This document shows positions 36,693 to 49,400 of a stretch of DNA of 64,000 bases, one piece after another; the first letter of the stretch is position 1, and every line of letters begins with the position of its first letter. The translations under genes and the position numbers were made by a program. The notes below the pieces were generated by a model, which made no database searches, was not told the DNA's origin, and worked only from the letters and a program-made list of their open reading frames with translations. Origin of the DNA: Orbilia blumenaviensis (taxonomy: Eukaryota > Ascomycota > Orbiliomycetes > Orbiliales > Orbiliaceae); NCBI GenBank assembly GCA_036872755.1, contig JAVHNS010000010.1, forward strand, positions 930,001 through 994,000, in the 5' to 3' direction.

Positions 36693-36784
36693 GGTTAAGC
36701 ACAATTGTGAAAAATTAACACACTTATGCCTCGCTTAAGTTGTAATATATTTTTTGCGAAGTTGTAATATAGAGTGCTGTAATA

Positions 36785-37380
36785 TGGCGTACAAAAGGGG
36801 TCAGAACACACTCGATTTGCAGAACACACACTCGATTTTTAAGCGAGATCTTGGCATAATAGAAATCTGGCATAAGTACGTTAATTTAACATACTTATTA
36901 CTATCAGTAAAAAATATATATTTTGATTTTTCTTAAGGGAATTGTTAGTGGGTCTGTTGCCAACTTGTCTGTTTGCCCGTTTGCCCGTTTGCAAGCTTAC
37001 CGGCTTGCCTGCCTGCCAGTTTGCCTGCCTCCCTGCATAGCTACTGGCACAACTATTAACCTGTGTATCAACGAAGCCGGCTGCCAAACCAGCTGCCAGC
37101 TAAAGCCAGCAGGCAAGCAGGCAAATAGGCAAGTAAGCAAGTAGGCAAACGGGCAAACGGGCAAGCTGGCAAGCTGGCAAGCGGGCGGGCTGGCAAGCGG
37201 GCAAGCTGGCAACAGATCCACTAACAATTCTCTTAAAAAAAATTTTTTTTTTTTTTGGTCTGATGGTAATAAGTATGTTAAATCAACGTACTTATGCCAG
37301 ACTTACTATGTCAAGATCTCGCTTAAAAATCGAGTGTGTGTTCTGCAAATCGAGTGTGTTCTGACCCCTTTTGTACGCCA
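36785..37380. mobile_element. 596-bp palindromic MITE/fold-back element with TA target duplication
   Basis: The element is bounded by TA on both sides (36783-36784 and 37381-37382). Its first 69 bases, beginning TGGCGTACAAAAGGGG and ending GCGAGATCTTG, are exactly repeated in reverse complement at the right end. Similarity continues inward through a further 55 bp or so (GTACGTTAATTTAACATACT, then TATTAC) and into GC-richer arms built of GGCAAGC/GCTTGCC units, so nearly the whole element can fold back on itself. No transposase ORF is present. TA duplication and terminal inverted repeats fit a non-autonomous Tc1/mariner (Fot1/pogo)-type element. It sits between two F-box paralogues. Confidence 0.88.
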
Positions 37381-38053
37381 TACTGTAACACGCCCTGGGT
37401 TGTGGGTGAATATTCAAAAGTCATTCGTGCGTCCAACATAAACATAGCCAGGCACTTGCCAAGCTGCAAATTGATACACAAAGCTAGCCCTGGTCTTAAA
37501 CAGACTGAATTACTTACTATTGACTACCCAAACGAGATATATAATCCAAATTTTAATTGGGAGCGCATGGCTAGCAGATTCAAAAACCGCCTTGCCGACG
37601 CCAAGACATTGGGCTAGTTTTCTGACATCAGATTGTGAGTCGACCAATTCTAGGTAGGTACTTATAAGTGAGATTGGTTCCCGTATCATTCTAATTAGAT
37701 TTTCAGTCTCGGATCTGATTATCTGAATTAACACCCAGCAAATACGGGTACGCACGTGCTATAAGTACCTTTTATCAATCTCATAAATACCAGCCAGATT
37801 AGTCTGGTGATTCAAGTGTTCGCTGACTTTCTTAGCTGCCTGCGCAGTGCTCGAGTACAAGCTTAACAACACAAGTTTGTCTAAAATCCAACAAAGCGGT
37901 ACCAATTCAGTAACGCCAACAACGAGAGCAGGTTACACAGAGCAACGGAACCTCACGCCGGGATCTCAATTGCAATTGCTCCTCGTCATTACATTACATT
38001 ACACACTACTGTATTACACATAACGACGCGTCGCCGAAACCCGAATCTTCACG

Positions 38054-39586
38054 ATGGAACCGCATTACCCCCTAGATTACGAACCAAATATGAGCACCGC
38101 AAGCTTTAAAGTTATTGAAACCGCTAAGATCCTCACCCTCCCCAACGAACTCCTCTCCAAAATTCTCGACGAGGCCCTCCGCCCTAGCATCCGACTATGC
38201 AAACCCCAGATAGCAGCTCGTCTAGCCCCGGTGTGTCGACGATTTTACGATATCGTGACATGGCATTTGTATTCCCAATGCTTCGTTCAGCTCCTGTGGC
38301 GCTGGTCTGAATATGCTCCCACCTGCATAGCCAAATTCCGAGGCTTTGGAGAGGAAAGGCGAGTGGGGTACAAGCTTGCTTTAAAGCGATTTGAAAGCTT
38401 CAAGGCGCACGGAGAGAGAGTAAGGTGTGTTTCCTCTATTGCCCATAAGCGCCCCTGGTATTGCCGGGAGGCACACTATAGATTGCAGCAACGTAATTGG
38501 CCGTCTATGCCGCTTAATAACTACTAACAATATCCAGAGTTCTAACAATTAGAACGGAGACGAAGTCCATTGGGGAACTCAACTTCCCGCGCCTCCTCCC
38601 TTGTACCAATGTGCCTCGAGCATTTACAATCCCCTTCACAACCGCGTTCCCGTATCTTAAAGTACTCACAATCAACGACCGCGGCGACAACCCATTACCA
38701 GAAGACTACGTCCTCGGATCTCTTGAAAGCATTCTAACTACTCTACCTTCCCTAAAAACCCTGAACCTTCATTTACAAATCCTTCACACGGAGTCTGAAG
38801 ACCTTAAGAATTGGGTAGAATCACAAAAGTACCATTCAAGCGAACAGCCGACGCCTCTTGTTTCTGTAGCAAGGCTTCACACTCTGAATATCGAGTTGGG
38901 CATCAGACAAAATTTCCTATCACATTCAGAATTCGGGATAGGTAATTGGTTACTCTCCGCTTTACCCGCACTACTTCAACCTTCCTTTGATACAATTACT
39001 TCATTTTGGTTCGGTGTTTCCGGATATTTAAAACCTGTTGTCACCGAGGAATTTCCAGAGGGGACTTTAAATCCTCTAAATCGCAAATTGCACTTTCGAA
39101 ACCTCAAGTATTTCACCACAGCTGGAGGCCAGAAAACCGAGAGCGTCATAAACGCTTTTATCACTCCTGAGAGTTTTGCAAATGTTCAAGAATTAGATAT
39201 AAGGAGCGGGCCACTTCTGGGTATTGATGAGGTTAGTTCTTCTTCTCTTAGATAGTCAATACTTCTTCGATATCGAGCTCTAAACTAACAAAATACAATA
39301 AGCACAGCGAATCACATCATTTATTACTTCCTGGTTCCTGGGCCTTAAAGTTTTGCATCTCAGGAGAGCTGACACGAGACTGCACGAATTGAACTGGAAG
39401 TTTATAAGCGACATCAAGGAGCGGTTAGGTTCGCTTCGGACCATAACCGCGTACACCAAATACACCCGAGAGCAAATCGAAGATGATTTAGGTGTTGAGT
39501 TTTTCTCTCAAGTGAGGAAGTTCGTTCATGAGCATACGGAGTTCACGTCGAATACTACACCTTGGAAAGTCATATTCGAGTTTTGA
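38054..39586 (+). CDS. F-box/LRR-type protein, paralogue 2
   Basis: Three exons (38054-38424, 38538-39231, 39308-39586), phases 2 and 0, about 447 aa. The F-box reads ILTLPNELLSKILDEAL, then ARLAPVCRRFYDIVTWHLYS. Exon 1 ends KRFESFKAHGERVR, and the intron splits the last Arg codon, as in its neighbours. The middle exon carries FPYLKVLTIND, LPSLKTLNLHLQIL, LHTLNIELGI and NVQELDIRSG, a degenerate LRR array. Exon 3 starts RITSFITSWFLGLKVLHLR and ends WKVIFEF. First of three head-to-tail paralogues spaced about 0.7-1.3 kb apart. Likely SCF adaptor; substrate unknown. Confidence 0.85.
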
Positions 39587-40327
39587 GGTGGTTTGATATC
39601 ACTTTCAACCGAAAGGTTTGAATCTGCGAGTGTTTTTCTATGATAGACTAGTCTGTATCTAGTAAAGCCGACAGTCAATCGCGACTCGTCCATAAAGCCT
39701 AGCCATAGAGGGTGTAGCCAATAGGAATAATATTTCTTCCTCAAAAAATATATTCTTAAAAAAAATCAAAGTGAATAGATAAATACAATAGTAGGGTTTT
39801 GATGTGTTCTAGTGCGACCACACAAGGATTGAACAAGCGTGGAGTAGTGATGCGCGAGGCTGTGCACATTTGAACCTGGACTGATCCCAAGGCACAAGCG
39901 TTGCACCAATAGCTAGCGTGTACGATGGATAGGCACCCTCGGCTTGGCATTGCGATTGTACAACATTTTGCAATTGAACCTTTTGTGCGCGTGTCCTAGT
40001 TAGCCTTCCTTATTCTCGAAAAATACTTAAACACCAAAGTTTGCAAATCATAAATTTATCTAGTTATATCTGACTAGCCTCACCTTCCAGATGCTGGCTA
40101 TATATACACGGCTGATTACCTGAATATATGTTATGCCGCATATAACGCTACACGCGCCACATTAACTTTCAAACTGAATCCTTCGCTACAGCGGCGGACG
40201 AAAAGACCACAATCGTCTTCCCAAACTTTCTTAGTTCAAATCATTGAACATTATTACTATTATTTCTATTATTACTAGACATATCGATATTAACATTAAC
40301 ACGACCGCTAAACGCCAGTTGACCGCT
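39587..40327. other. Intergenic region between tandem F-box genes
   Basis: A 741-bp AT-rich gap. Microsatellite-like ATTATTACTATTATT lies just before the next start (40248-40275). No other gene seen. Confidence 0.5.
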
Positions 40328-42107
40328 ATGCCCCTGCTATCCGAAGAGCAAACTTCAACCCCAAATTCATATTTCCCATCACTCCCTACCGAAATCCTCC
40401 GTCAAATCTTTCTTCGCAACCTCTGTCCCGCAGAAGACGGAAATTATGAAATGCACAGGTTTGATGGACGCGAGGCCTTTCGACTAATTCGAGTGTGCCG
40501 GCGTTTTCATATTGTGGTTTCTGACATCTGGTACTCTCACTGCGATGTTAGCTTATGCACTGGTCTCTTGGATGTTAGTCTTGTATACCCGGGCTACTTT
40601 GTGAAGGCTGGTTTGTCGCGAAAACGTGTATACCCGGATACCCAAGGGTATCTGGTAGCTTTCAACCGTTTCACACGCCAAAGGGAGCCATATGGACTAA
40701 GCGGATCCGTGGACCTTCCAAGTAAAGGAAGTGAATTTCTGGATACTAAGGATAGGTTTGAGTTATATAAAGCCCGTGGTCATGATGTTAGGTGAGTTCC
40801 AAGATTTTTTGTGGATATATACCCGGGGACTTATCTTTTAATTATGCGCTATATTGAAAGCAGTCTGCTTGCAGTGCTCATGAACCTACATATCCTCATG
40901 GAAACTATAAGTAAAATACATACTAACCTGTGGGCAAAATATATAGAATGTTGAGCTTCTCCCACTCTAGGGTGATCTGGGACACTATTAATACTCCCCC
41001 AGGCCCTCGAGGACCCGAAATAAAACTTCTTCCGAATGATCATTTCTTCATAATAGATCCGGACCTTCCGGGATTTACAACACCGTTCACAGCAGCGTTC
41101 CCAAACCTCACTACCATCACCATAAAAGACAATAGCAAGCAACAAAGTGGATTTAAACCTGAGCAAATACTCGCTTGTGTAACCAACATCCTATCCTCAT
41201 GCCTTTGTCTACGGCATTTGGAGCTTTCCCTTGCACTCACATTCACAATTGCACTCTCCCTAGAAGAGGAAATCGAATCCCTACCTTCTGTATCCACATC
41301 CCCTGTGCAACTTGAGACGTTATCGCTCTACCTTCACATCCTCAGCGGCAGGAATGATGTACCATTCCCCGGAATATGGCTCCTAACCGCCTTAACACAT
41401 CTTCTCCCAGCCTCAGTAAAGGGACTAAGAAGTTTAAACTTCAACTCCCCCCGTTTCACACCAATAGGCTACCAATTCGGCCTTGACCGCCTCCAAGAAA
41501 ATGATAGTTTAAAACAGGCCGATATTGAAAAACATTTCAATCCATCGGGTAGGGTTATTCCGCTCCCGGCTCTTCAATATCTGAAGATTTCGGCCGATAG
41601 AGGGTGCATCAATGTCTTTGACGCGTTCATGAATGCTAGCAGGGATACACTTGAGAGGTTGGATATCGATTATATTTTGTATTCGCATCAAACGCATCGT
41701 CAGATCCGATATGTAGGTCATTTTTATTTCTACCCACCCCTTCGACTTCAAACTCACTAGTCAAAACATACAATGACCTGCAATAATTAACACATTTTGA
41801 AATGCCAAAAAAGATAAACCACCTCCTCCAGAAATTCTCAAACATCCAAACTCTCCGTCTCAATTGTCGATCCCCTCAACACCTAAATAAAGGTTGGCAA
41901 CTCATCAACAACATAGCGCATTCAATAAAGGATATCAAAAACGTAACACTATTCACCATTTTTAGGGGCGGGGATACAGAAGATGGGTTTAGAAATGAGC
42001 TAAGGATGGACTTAGGCAGGACTATTGAGTTCTATGATATGAGCATCGATGAGTCACCATTTCTGATATATGGTAAATTTATGCGAATCGAGCTTCGGCT
42101 TCGTTAG
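40328..42107 (+). CDS. F-box/LRR-type protein, paralogue 3
   Basis: Three exons (40328-40791, 40947-41712, 41814-42107), phases 2 and 0, about 507 aa. The start chosen gives MPLLSEEQTSTPNSYFPSLP; an in-frame ATG 84 bases upstream would add an Ile/Thr-rich leader and seems less likely. F-box: FPSLPTEILRQIFLRNL, then FRLIRVCRRFHIVVSDIWYS. Exon 1 is longer than in its neighbours because of an insertion between the F-box and the FELYKARGHDVR end. Middle-exon LRR marks: FPNLTTITIKDN, CLRHLELSLAL, LETLSLYLHIL, TLERLDIDYIL. Exon 3 starts INHLLQKFSNIQTLRLNC. It differs from its paralogues by more than half of the residues, so the duplication is not recent. Confidence 0.83.
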
Positions 42108-43396
42108 TAGCAGTCAAGGACTAGCAGTGTATGGATTTGTGAACGATAGTCCTTCAAACTCCACCTTGCAGCTTGGAATTGCGGCTGACGTGTGTGTTGG
42201 TACGTGCAAATATACGTACTAATTAACCCTTCAAGACACCTAGGCATAAATATACATGTTTCCGAAGTCAATTTATCGATTCACGCAACTATGTACTACC
42301 CCCGGCTTAATTAATTAGTTTCCTCTCTCCTTGGCGCTATTGCATATATTGAGACTCTAGATTAGTGGTCCCGACTCAAGTATAAATTGTATTGGATGCT
42401 TACTTGAGACACCTTTAACCCCGCGATTTCGGGTCGGCAACCCCGCTTTTGTCGTACGCATCTATAAAATGACATCAAGCAGGTAGGGATACTTGCAGAT
42501 TCATATTTACGCGTTGAAACTGAGGGGGGCGTGCTTTAAACTACGGATTCGGAGACTATGGGCTCCCTGGCGCAGTTAGTTCCCACGATTAGCGGCAGGG
42601 TGCTTCATTGTTCGTTATTCTTCAGTCTAAACGGTATATAAATATTTGATATTTGCGTCAGCCCATGGGGTTTTAATCTCCTATTGGAGCTGCGGCTGAT
42701 ATGTTACCGTTGAACTCAATCGGCCTCAAGTTCGGTATATGCGATATTAGATTTCTATGATTGCCGAACCAGTACTGGATATTCAATTCAGCTACAGTGG
42801 TATTATTAGCCTGAGAGAAGCACATGTAAATACTAAGTACTACAAGCCCAAGAATATACCCACTATCTAACACGATTGGATGCATTGATAACGCAGAAAG
42901 TCGTTATCACAACGGGTTGCAACTTCTGCGCCCAGAAACGCACCCGCGATAACACACAGCCACACAAGGCTGTATACATGTAAACCGTTGTTAGCATGCC
43001 GCATTCCCCTCTAAAAAGCCTTGCGCTGCAAGATGCGGATCCCGGGAAATCAAAGCTTTGTAGGACACACCATTCTCTCGCACGCGACGTAGCTTGCATA
43101 TTCCTTGTAACATCATTAATTCTCGTGCCGAGGTTCTTTTTTTGAAGTCGTGCTAGTGTATATAATCGATTAGGAAACCCTTCCAATTGCAGCCTCAGAA
43201 GATCACAGCCTTTCTACAACACAATAGCTTCCAAAATAACACACCATCGCCTGTTTTAAATATTTGGCCTATGCTTCGTATTTATTTGATAAAATAATTA
43301 CTTAGAATCGTCTCCAATTGCCCTTTCTCTCCCTCTCCCTCCTCTTCTTCAATCACCTCTTACTAAATTCATCATATAATACACCATCGTCCAATC
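42108..43396. other. Intergenic region between tandem F-box genes
   Basis: 1.3 kb without a supported gene. A tRNA D-arm-like string (GGCTCCCTGGCGCAGTTAG at 42561) occurs but has no matching acceptor or T arm. The 5' flank of the next gene is pyrimidine-rich. Confidence 0.5.
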
Positions 43397-44934
43397 ATGT
43401 ACACCCACAAAGACTCAGACCTACCAGAGGAAACCCCTCAACGTTCCCCCTCGGCAACAATAACATCCCTCCCAACCGAGCTCCTCCTCCCGATCCTCAC
43501 TGACGTCCTCTCCTCACGTTCCTTCAAAGCCCGGGACGTCGCTCGCCTCGCCTCCGTCTGTCGCAGGTTCTACACCGTCGTCGTAAAATATTTATATTCA
43601 AATTGCGATATACTGCTTCATAGAAGAGAAGGGTATTCGCTATTTGGGCATGCGGCTGCGCTACCGAGGTTTAGTGGTGAGAGTGTTCACGATACTTTGG
43701 CAAATGCGGGGAGGACATTGCAGGCTTATAAGAACCATGGGAAGGAGGTTAGGTATGCTATATATTATCATACAAATATGCCACAATGAACTTCAAGAAC
43801 TAGTATAGCTAACATAGAATACTAAAACACAGAATCCTCTCCCTTAAAACTGTCCGCGGTACTGCCTTCACGACGCAATTTCAACCATATCAAGGACCTC
43901 TAAAATTCATACCCTCCCTCCCAACCTTCACCGCCAACCTAACCAAATCCTTCCCTTCTCTCACAAACCTAACAATAGAAGACACCCTCCACACGACCCC
44001 CCTCCCAGTCGAAACCTTTCTAGAAATGATCCAAACAATCTTAAAAACCTCCCAATCTTTAAAACACCTTTGCTTAAAATTATCAATCACTCGCTCTTCG
44101 GAGAACTCCACAATGTCACGAACATTGCTCCTTCAAGGACCCTCACCTCTCTACCCAGAAAACCTAAGACTCTCAAGTCTAGAGTCTTTAACATTGGATA
44201 TCCACTTAAATGCACCACCTCCTAGAGCCTCTCAGGCAAGGTGGATGCACCCACCAGTCCGGGACCCACAAACCCCTATATGGCTACTATCCGCCTTACC
44301 AAACCTATTCCCATCACAATCCTTGTCAACCGTGACATCATTATCATTTACGGTGACAGGGCACACACCACCAAAGGTTCTTACAGCAGCAAACAGTCAG
44401 ATCATAGGAGCGATAGATCGGTTGTCTCTGCCAGCTTTAGAAGACCTTACGTTATCCGTAACAACTGGCTGTGTACACGTTTTTCAACAGTATATATCAT
44501 CACCAAGCTACCGTACAGTTCGGAATTTGGAGGTTAGGGATACCTATGAACTAGGGATACAAGGGGTATGCTACCACTCTCTTTTCTTTTCTTTTAATAT
44601 AAGATACAAAATTATTAACGAAAAAGGATAGTTAATAACCCTCCTAACAACCTCCTTCTCCTCCCTCACAACCCTAACTCTCAAAAAGATAGACGTTCGT
44701 CGCAAGCCCGTAAACTTCCGTTTCCTCCAATACCTAAAATCGTCAACTGCTTTGGAAACCCTAAAATCAGTGACCATATACACATCAGCACTACCGCAAA
44801 AGATAGCAATGGACATGGGTACTGTTTTTATGACTAATACAGTGCTGGGGATTAAGAGGGAAAGAATTGCGACTGGGGAGAGGGAGGAGTGCGATGGTGC
44901 GCAGTGGAGGGTTATTGTGGAGTTTGCATTTTAA
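43397..44934 (+). CDS. F-box/LRR-type protein, paralogue 4
   Basis: Three exons (43397-43752, 43833-44565, 44632-44934), phases 2 and 0, about 463 aa. F-box: ITSLPTELLLPILTDVL, then ARLASVCRRFYTVVVKYLYS. Exon 1 ends LQAYKNHGKEVR, with the split Arg codon shared by all members. Middle-exon LRR marks: FPSLTNLTIEDTL, QSLKHLCLKLSI, LSSLESLTLDIHL, LPALEDLTLSV, YRTVRNLEVRD. Exon 3 begins LITLLTTSFSSLTTLTLKKI and ends WRVIVEFAF, close to the WKVIFEF end of paralogue 2. Likely SCF substrate adaptor. Third member of the tandem array. Confidence 0.85.
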
Positions 44935-46470
44935 TTCTGGGATTTCGAGCTTCCCGCTCATTGAATTTCCCTCCTCCGGCTATTTCTAAACATTTTTGCA
45001 AGTGCCCGATGATCAAGAAGGGATGGAGGAACCGTACGCAGGTATAACGCTGTTTTGCAAAGTATGTTTTCTAGGCGGCCAAAAGGCTTTACACCGCTTC
45101 TTAGTAAAGCTTCCACTATCCAAATTAAATCACCACCAAAGTTCATTCTAATATTTAGGTTTTTTTTTTGGTATTATGGCAAGTAACTTAGCAGCTAATT
45201 TATGAATATTATGTATAGAAAGAAATAACTTCACAACATTTATATTCACCTGGCTAAAATTTAGATAAATGTGGGACGCAGGACGCTAGTTCTGGTTTCT
45301 GCCTTCTAGCACGGCCAGGTATATATACCTTTGGTCACCCGATACTAATAAATAAGCACCATATGTTACGAATAGAAGACAAAGTCACAAATTAAGTCTG
45401 TCATGCTAGCATGATACCATACTGTTCCAATATATCCACTCTCGAGATCCCACACATCAGTATGCATGAGAATACCACATAATAAAATACACCTTCCTGC
45501 AGCTGCAGCTGTAAGAAAGAAACCTGCCCAGCTATCAGATCATAAAAACATATACATATTACTACTACAAATCCGCATATACGCAGGCTAAAAAGGCTAC
45601 TTCAAAAAGTAAGGGAAAATGTAGTCCCAAAAAAAAAACCAAAAAAAAACAGGACAGAAGTCTGAAACATCCATCCTTCTCCTTGTTTGTCTTAGAATTA
45701 TATCACAGAAGGGAAGCAAAAATAAATAATAATAACATTTCCCTTTTTGGTAAAAAAAAAAAGAATCCCATCCTTTCTGTCAGTTTTCTCGTTCCCGTGA
45801 AGGAAGAATAATACATAGAGAGTTATAGTGATTAGAGACGTAAAGCGGAGTAATTATAAGTAACGGTTCGAAAAGGGAGAGAGAAACAACGGCAAGATGG
45901 AACACGAAAGTGACATTATTCTCTTATGAGAGCAATGAGGGAGATCCACAGACTGACCACCAAGCCGCAGAAGGAAAGAATGGGTGATAATAAAAAATAC
46001 ACACTAATAGTAAAAGTAAAGATGCCGTTCTAACGGCTAACACCTCCAGGAATGCCTGGGTCGGATAAAAATAAGGACCCTGCAGAAACCCCGTCATGAA
46101 CGGCTCATCATAATAATAATAATGAAAGATAAGAGGAAAAAAGGTGGCGACAGACTCCGTTTCATGATGCTGCTGATAAAACGATAAAAGTCGAGGGCAG
46201 AAAAAGGCAGGAATGTGAAAATAAGAATAATAAAACAAAACAGCTCCGTAAAACGCCGAATTGGTGCGGATGTCATATGGTATCTCTGCTGGAAAAAGAT
46301 TTTTAAAGCAATGCGTATTGCAAGCAAAATATTGTTCTTGTTGTTCGTCGAGGGCGAAGAAGTGTTAGGCGTGATAGTGTTTCGGACACTCGAGAACAAA
46401 AGCGGCATAAAAGGACATTCCGGACACTGGGGTGCTCGGGACATCATAGAATCGTAAGAGCAAAGGTGAA
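44935..46470. other. Convergent intergenic region
   Basis: 1.5 kb between the last F-box gene and the SET2 stop codon. Low-complexity purine/poly-A sequence dominates 45600-46300. CTGCAGCTGCAGCTG at about 45497-45511 is a short palindromic repeat. No gene seen. Confidence 0.5.
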
Positions 46471-49400
46471 CTAGGCCGTCTTCTTGACGGTTGTGTCAGA
46501 GACAGATCGGGGGGAGGGCGATCGACTCTTAGAGAGGGAACGTGGGCGCTTGAGCGGCCTTTTATAAACATTGGTGTCCTCTTCAGCAGCAGAGAGCGGT
46601 GTCTCATCGTCATGATCTCGCTTGCGCTTTGGAGAACCAAATTCGGCGGCGGGAGTGGATTCGGATGGAGATCCAAGGAACGGAGATGCTGTAGGCGGGG
46701 AGCCGGGAGGTGGTGGCGGTGGAGGAGGAGGGTGTGCACTGCTAAGCACGATCTTTTCGTTAATGCGGCTGCGCTTCGGCGAACCAGCTCCGTTGGCGGT
46801 AACCTCGTCATCATCCTCGCTCTGAGAACGCTTCCTCTTCGGCGATGCAGATCCAGTGTTCGGGCTAGGCTCGATGGATACAGCTTCGTCTTCTCTTGGA
46901 ACGAGAGCGTCATCAGCGTTGGCCTCCCCTTCGGCATCAACCTCAGACTCAAACCCAGCATCCCCGGAAATATCTTTATCACCATCCAATTCAGCTGGGG
47001 TATCCTTATCAACATCCAATTCGGCGGGTGTATCCTTGTCAGCATCGTCTGGACCATCGCCTTCCGATTTCGAACCCTTTGCGGCTTCCCTGGCTTTCTT
47101 GGCTGCGTAATGCGCCTTCATCTTCTTCCACAGCGAACGCATGAAGTCCTGCGTAAATTTGCGGATCTGCCTAAACTTTTCGCTGCTGATATCGGTAGGC
47201 GTCTTAAGCCCCGTCTTCTTCATGTCCTTTCGCGCGCATAGGCGTGTGATCTAAACCAATGTCAGCCAAATCCAAACTATTTAGAGAAGGACTAGGAGGA
47301 AACAAACCTCCTCGTTTCGCTTCTTGATCTCGGCCTTGCCCATCTTTGGGAGGTAGATGGCAGTCGTCTCTTTAACGATATTATAGTACTATATTTCTAT
47401 TAGCCAAAAAAGCCTAAATAAAAGAATGAGTGGAAGGAGTAAAACATACTGCGAATTTGACGCGCCTCTCGTGATGGAGAAGCTTCTTGGCTTTCTCCTC
47501 CTCCGTCTCAACAGGTGCCGCTGCTGCAGTAGGGACCGTCTGCTGCTGCTGTTGTTGTGCTGCAAGTCTCATCAGACGTCGCTCCTCGGTCTCCCTAACA
47601 ACCTCGTCCTCTATCAACTGTAGAATGTTGGTGACCTTAGGATCCTTGTTCTGGATGAGGGGTCGAGCGGTTGGTGCAGGGGGTGGATTCTTTCCCGGAT
47701 GGTCCCATTGAGTCGCTCCCGTACGGGTATTGTGATAATAGGTCTTGCCGTTCGGACTCTTGTACATCTTCCAGTCCTGGGGAAGAGGGATATTGGGCAT
47801 GCGAGGACCCTTCGGGGCATCCTTCGGGAAAGATCGCAACTTTGGGATAAACTGTGGCTTTGAGTTCTTCGGGCCCGTTGGGATGTTAACTGGCTTCTCT
47901 TGTTCCGGTGATCGGGATCGCGATCTGCTCCGTCGGCGACTCCTCCGTTCAAACTCGGGATTTGGCGAATCGTTCGGATCCTTCTGTCGTCGTGGGATTC
48001 TGTAGCCCATCTCTAGAGCACCCCATGACTCTGCCAATTCGGCCGCAAGTTCCTTAACTTTCGGATGTGGCGAAGCGCTTGCAAGATCCTTGACGGTACC
48101 CTCAATCTTCGAAGAACTGATCTTATTTTTCGTGATTCTCGGCCACTTGTGCATGATTTGTAAGATCGGGAGGACGATTTCCGTGACTGTTCTCCAGTCG
48201 GCGAGGAGCTTGTTGAAGATCTTGTACCCGTGCATCTCGAGTACTCTGGGCAGGACCTTTGGGTCCTCAGAAGCTTCAATGCGATCGAGTAGCTTAACCA
48301 CGATCCATTGCTTGCTGGCCTGCATCAGCGTACCCATGACCTTCGGGACACCGTCGTGAGACAGCGCCCTGGTCTTCGCCTTGTACATATAGTCCCCGTC
48401 ATCGTTCTTCTTCTTCTTCTGGGCCTTGCGAGAGGTGGCCGTAAGCCAGGCGTCGTCGTCGTCAAGACCGAGCGCTTCCAGATAGAGCGTCGGAAGCTTC
48501 GTCGACGCTTCTGTCTGGGTCTTCCCACCGATGTAGCCGATACAGTTCGGCTCCCCACAGAAACATTTCTGGGGGTCCGCCCCGTACCTGTCGACGTTAT
48601 AGTCAAACGTCAACTCCTCTCCGGCCTCGATCTTCACTTTCGCGAAGATCCCCATCCTCAACTTGCCGCCAACCACCCACTTCTCCACCATGCAATTGGG
48701 ATTGCATGAGTGGTTGCAGAATCGAGCCAAGCAACCCTTCTTCGTCGCATCGATGTATTCGCCGACCTTAATACTCATGAAATAGAAGTGCTTGATGTCT
48801 TCTTTTCCGTATTGTTCTCGACGTTTGCGAAATTGTGATTCGCCAATCACTTCACCTACATATTCGTAGATGAAGGTACCAGGTTCCATCAGGGTGTTGG
48901 CCCGAAGGCCATACCCCTTCATCTCGGTCTGGATGACCGAGACGTCGGCGTATTCCCTCTTTTGGAAACGCTGGTTCTGACATTGACCCCCGCAGTTGGA
49001 GTCGCCGTCAACACATTCCACAAACGTCTCGGCATTGATGCAGTTATGTGAGCAGGCGTGGTTCGTGCCGTCCTCTAATTCACACAGAAATATTATCAGG
49101 ACCCGTATCACCCAATTGTAGCCGTAGAAAAAGTAGAAGGAAGCTTTGATGAAATTCGAACTTACCATATTCGGGACGACAGTCGCAGGACATCAGCTCC
49201 TCCTCCTGCCCAGAGTCAGCTAACGACTTGGGCTGGTAGGTACAGCTTTCCATCAGCTGGAACTTAGCCTGTGCCTCTTCGGTCTTGTCGGGGAGATCAT
49301 TATAGAGGACAATATGCCGTGTCTTCTTCGGCTTCCGGTTACCACGCGTGGGTGGGGGCTGGGGGGTGCTGGAGGACTCGGATCGCTCCATCTTCGCACC

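Larger units (their letters stand above)
35693..38053. other. Intergenic region between divergent F-box genes, with fold-back elements
   Basis: 2.36 kb between the start codons of two F-box paralogues. It contains two hairpin elements (listed separately) and AT-rich palindromes such as GATATCTAGATATC near 36170. An ORF fragment after the MITE (about 37383-37617, ending NWERMASRFKNRLADAKTLG) may be a relic of a coding region but has no recognised family. Confidence 0.6.

Noticed and set aside
42561..42632. Possible tRNA or SINE head (GGCTCCCTGGCGCAGTTAG)
   Set aside because: The 3' side lacks the GGGAGCC complement and a GGTTCGAATCC-like box; at most a very old relic.
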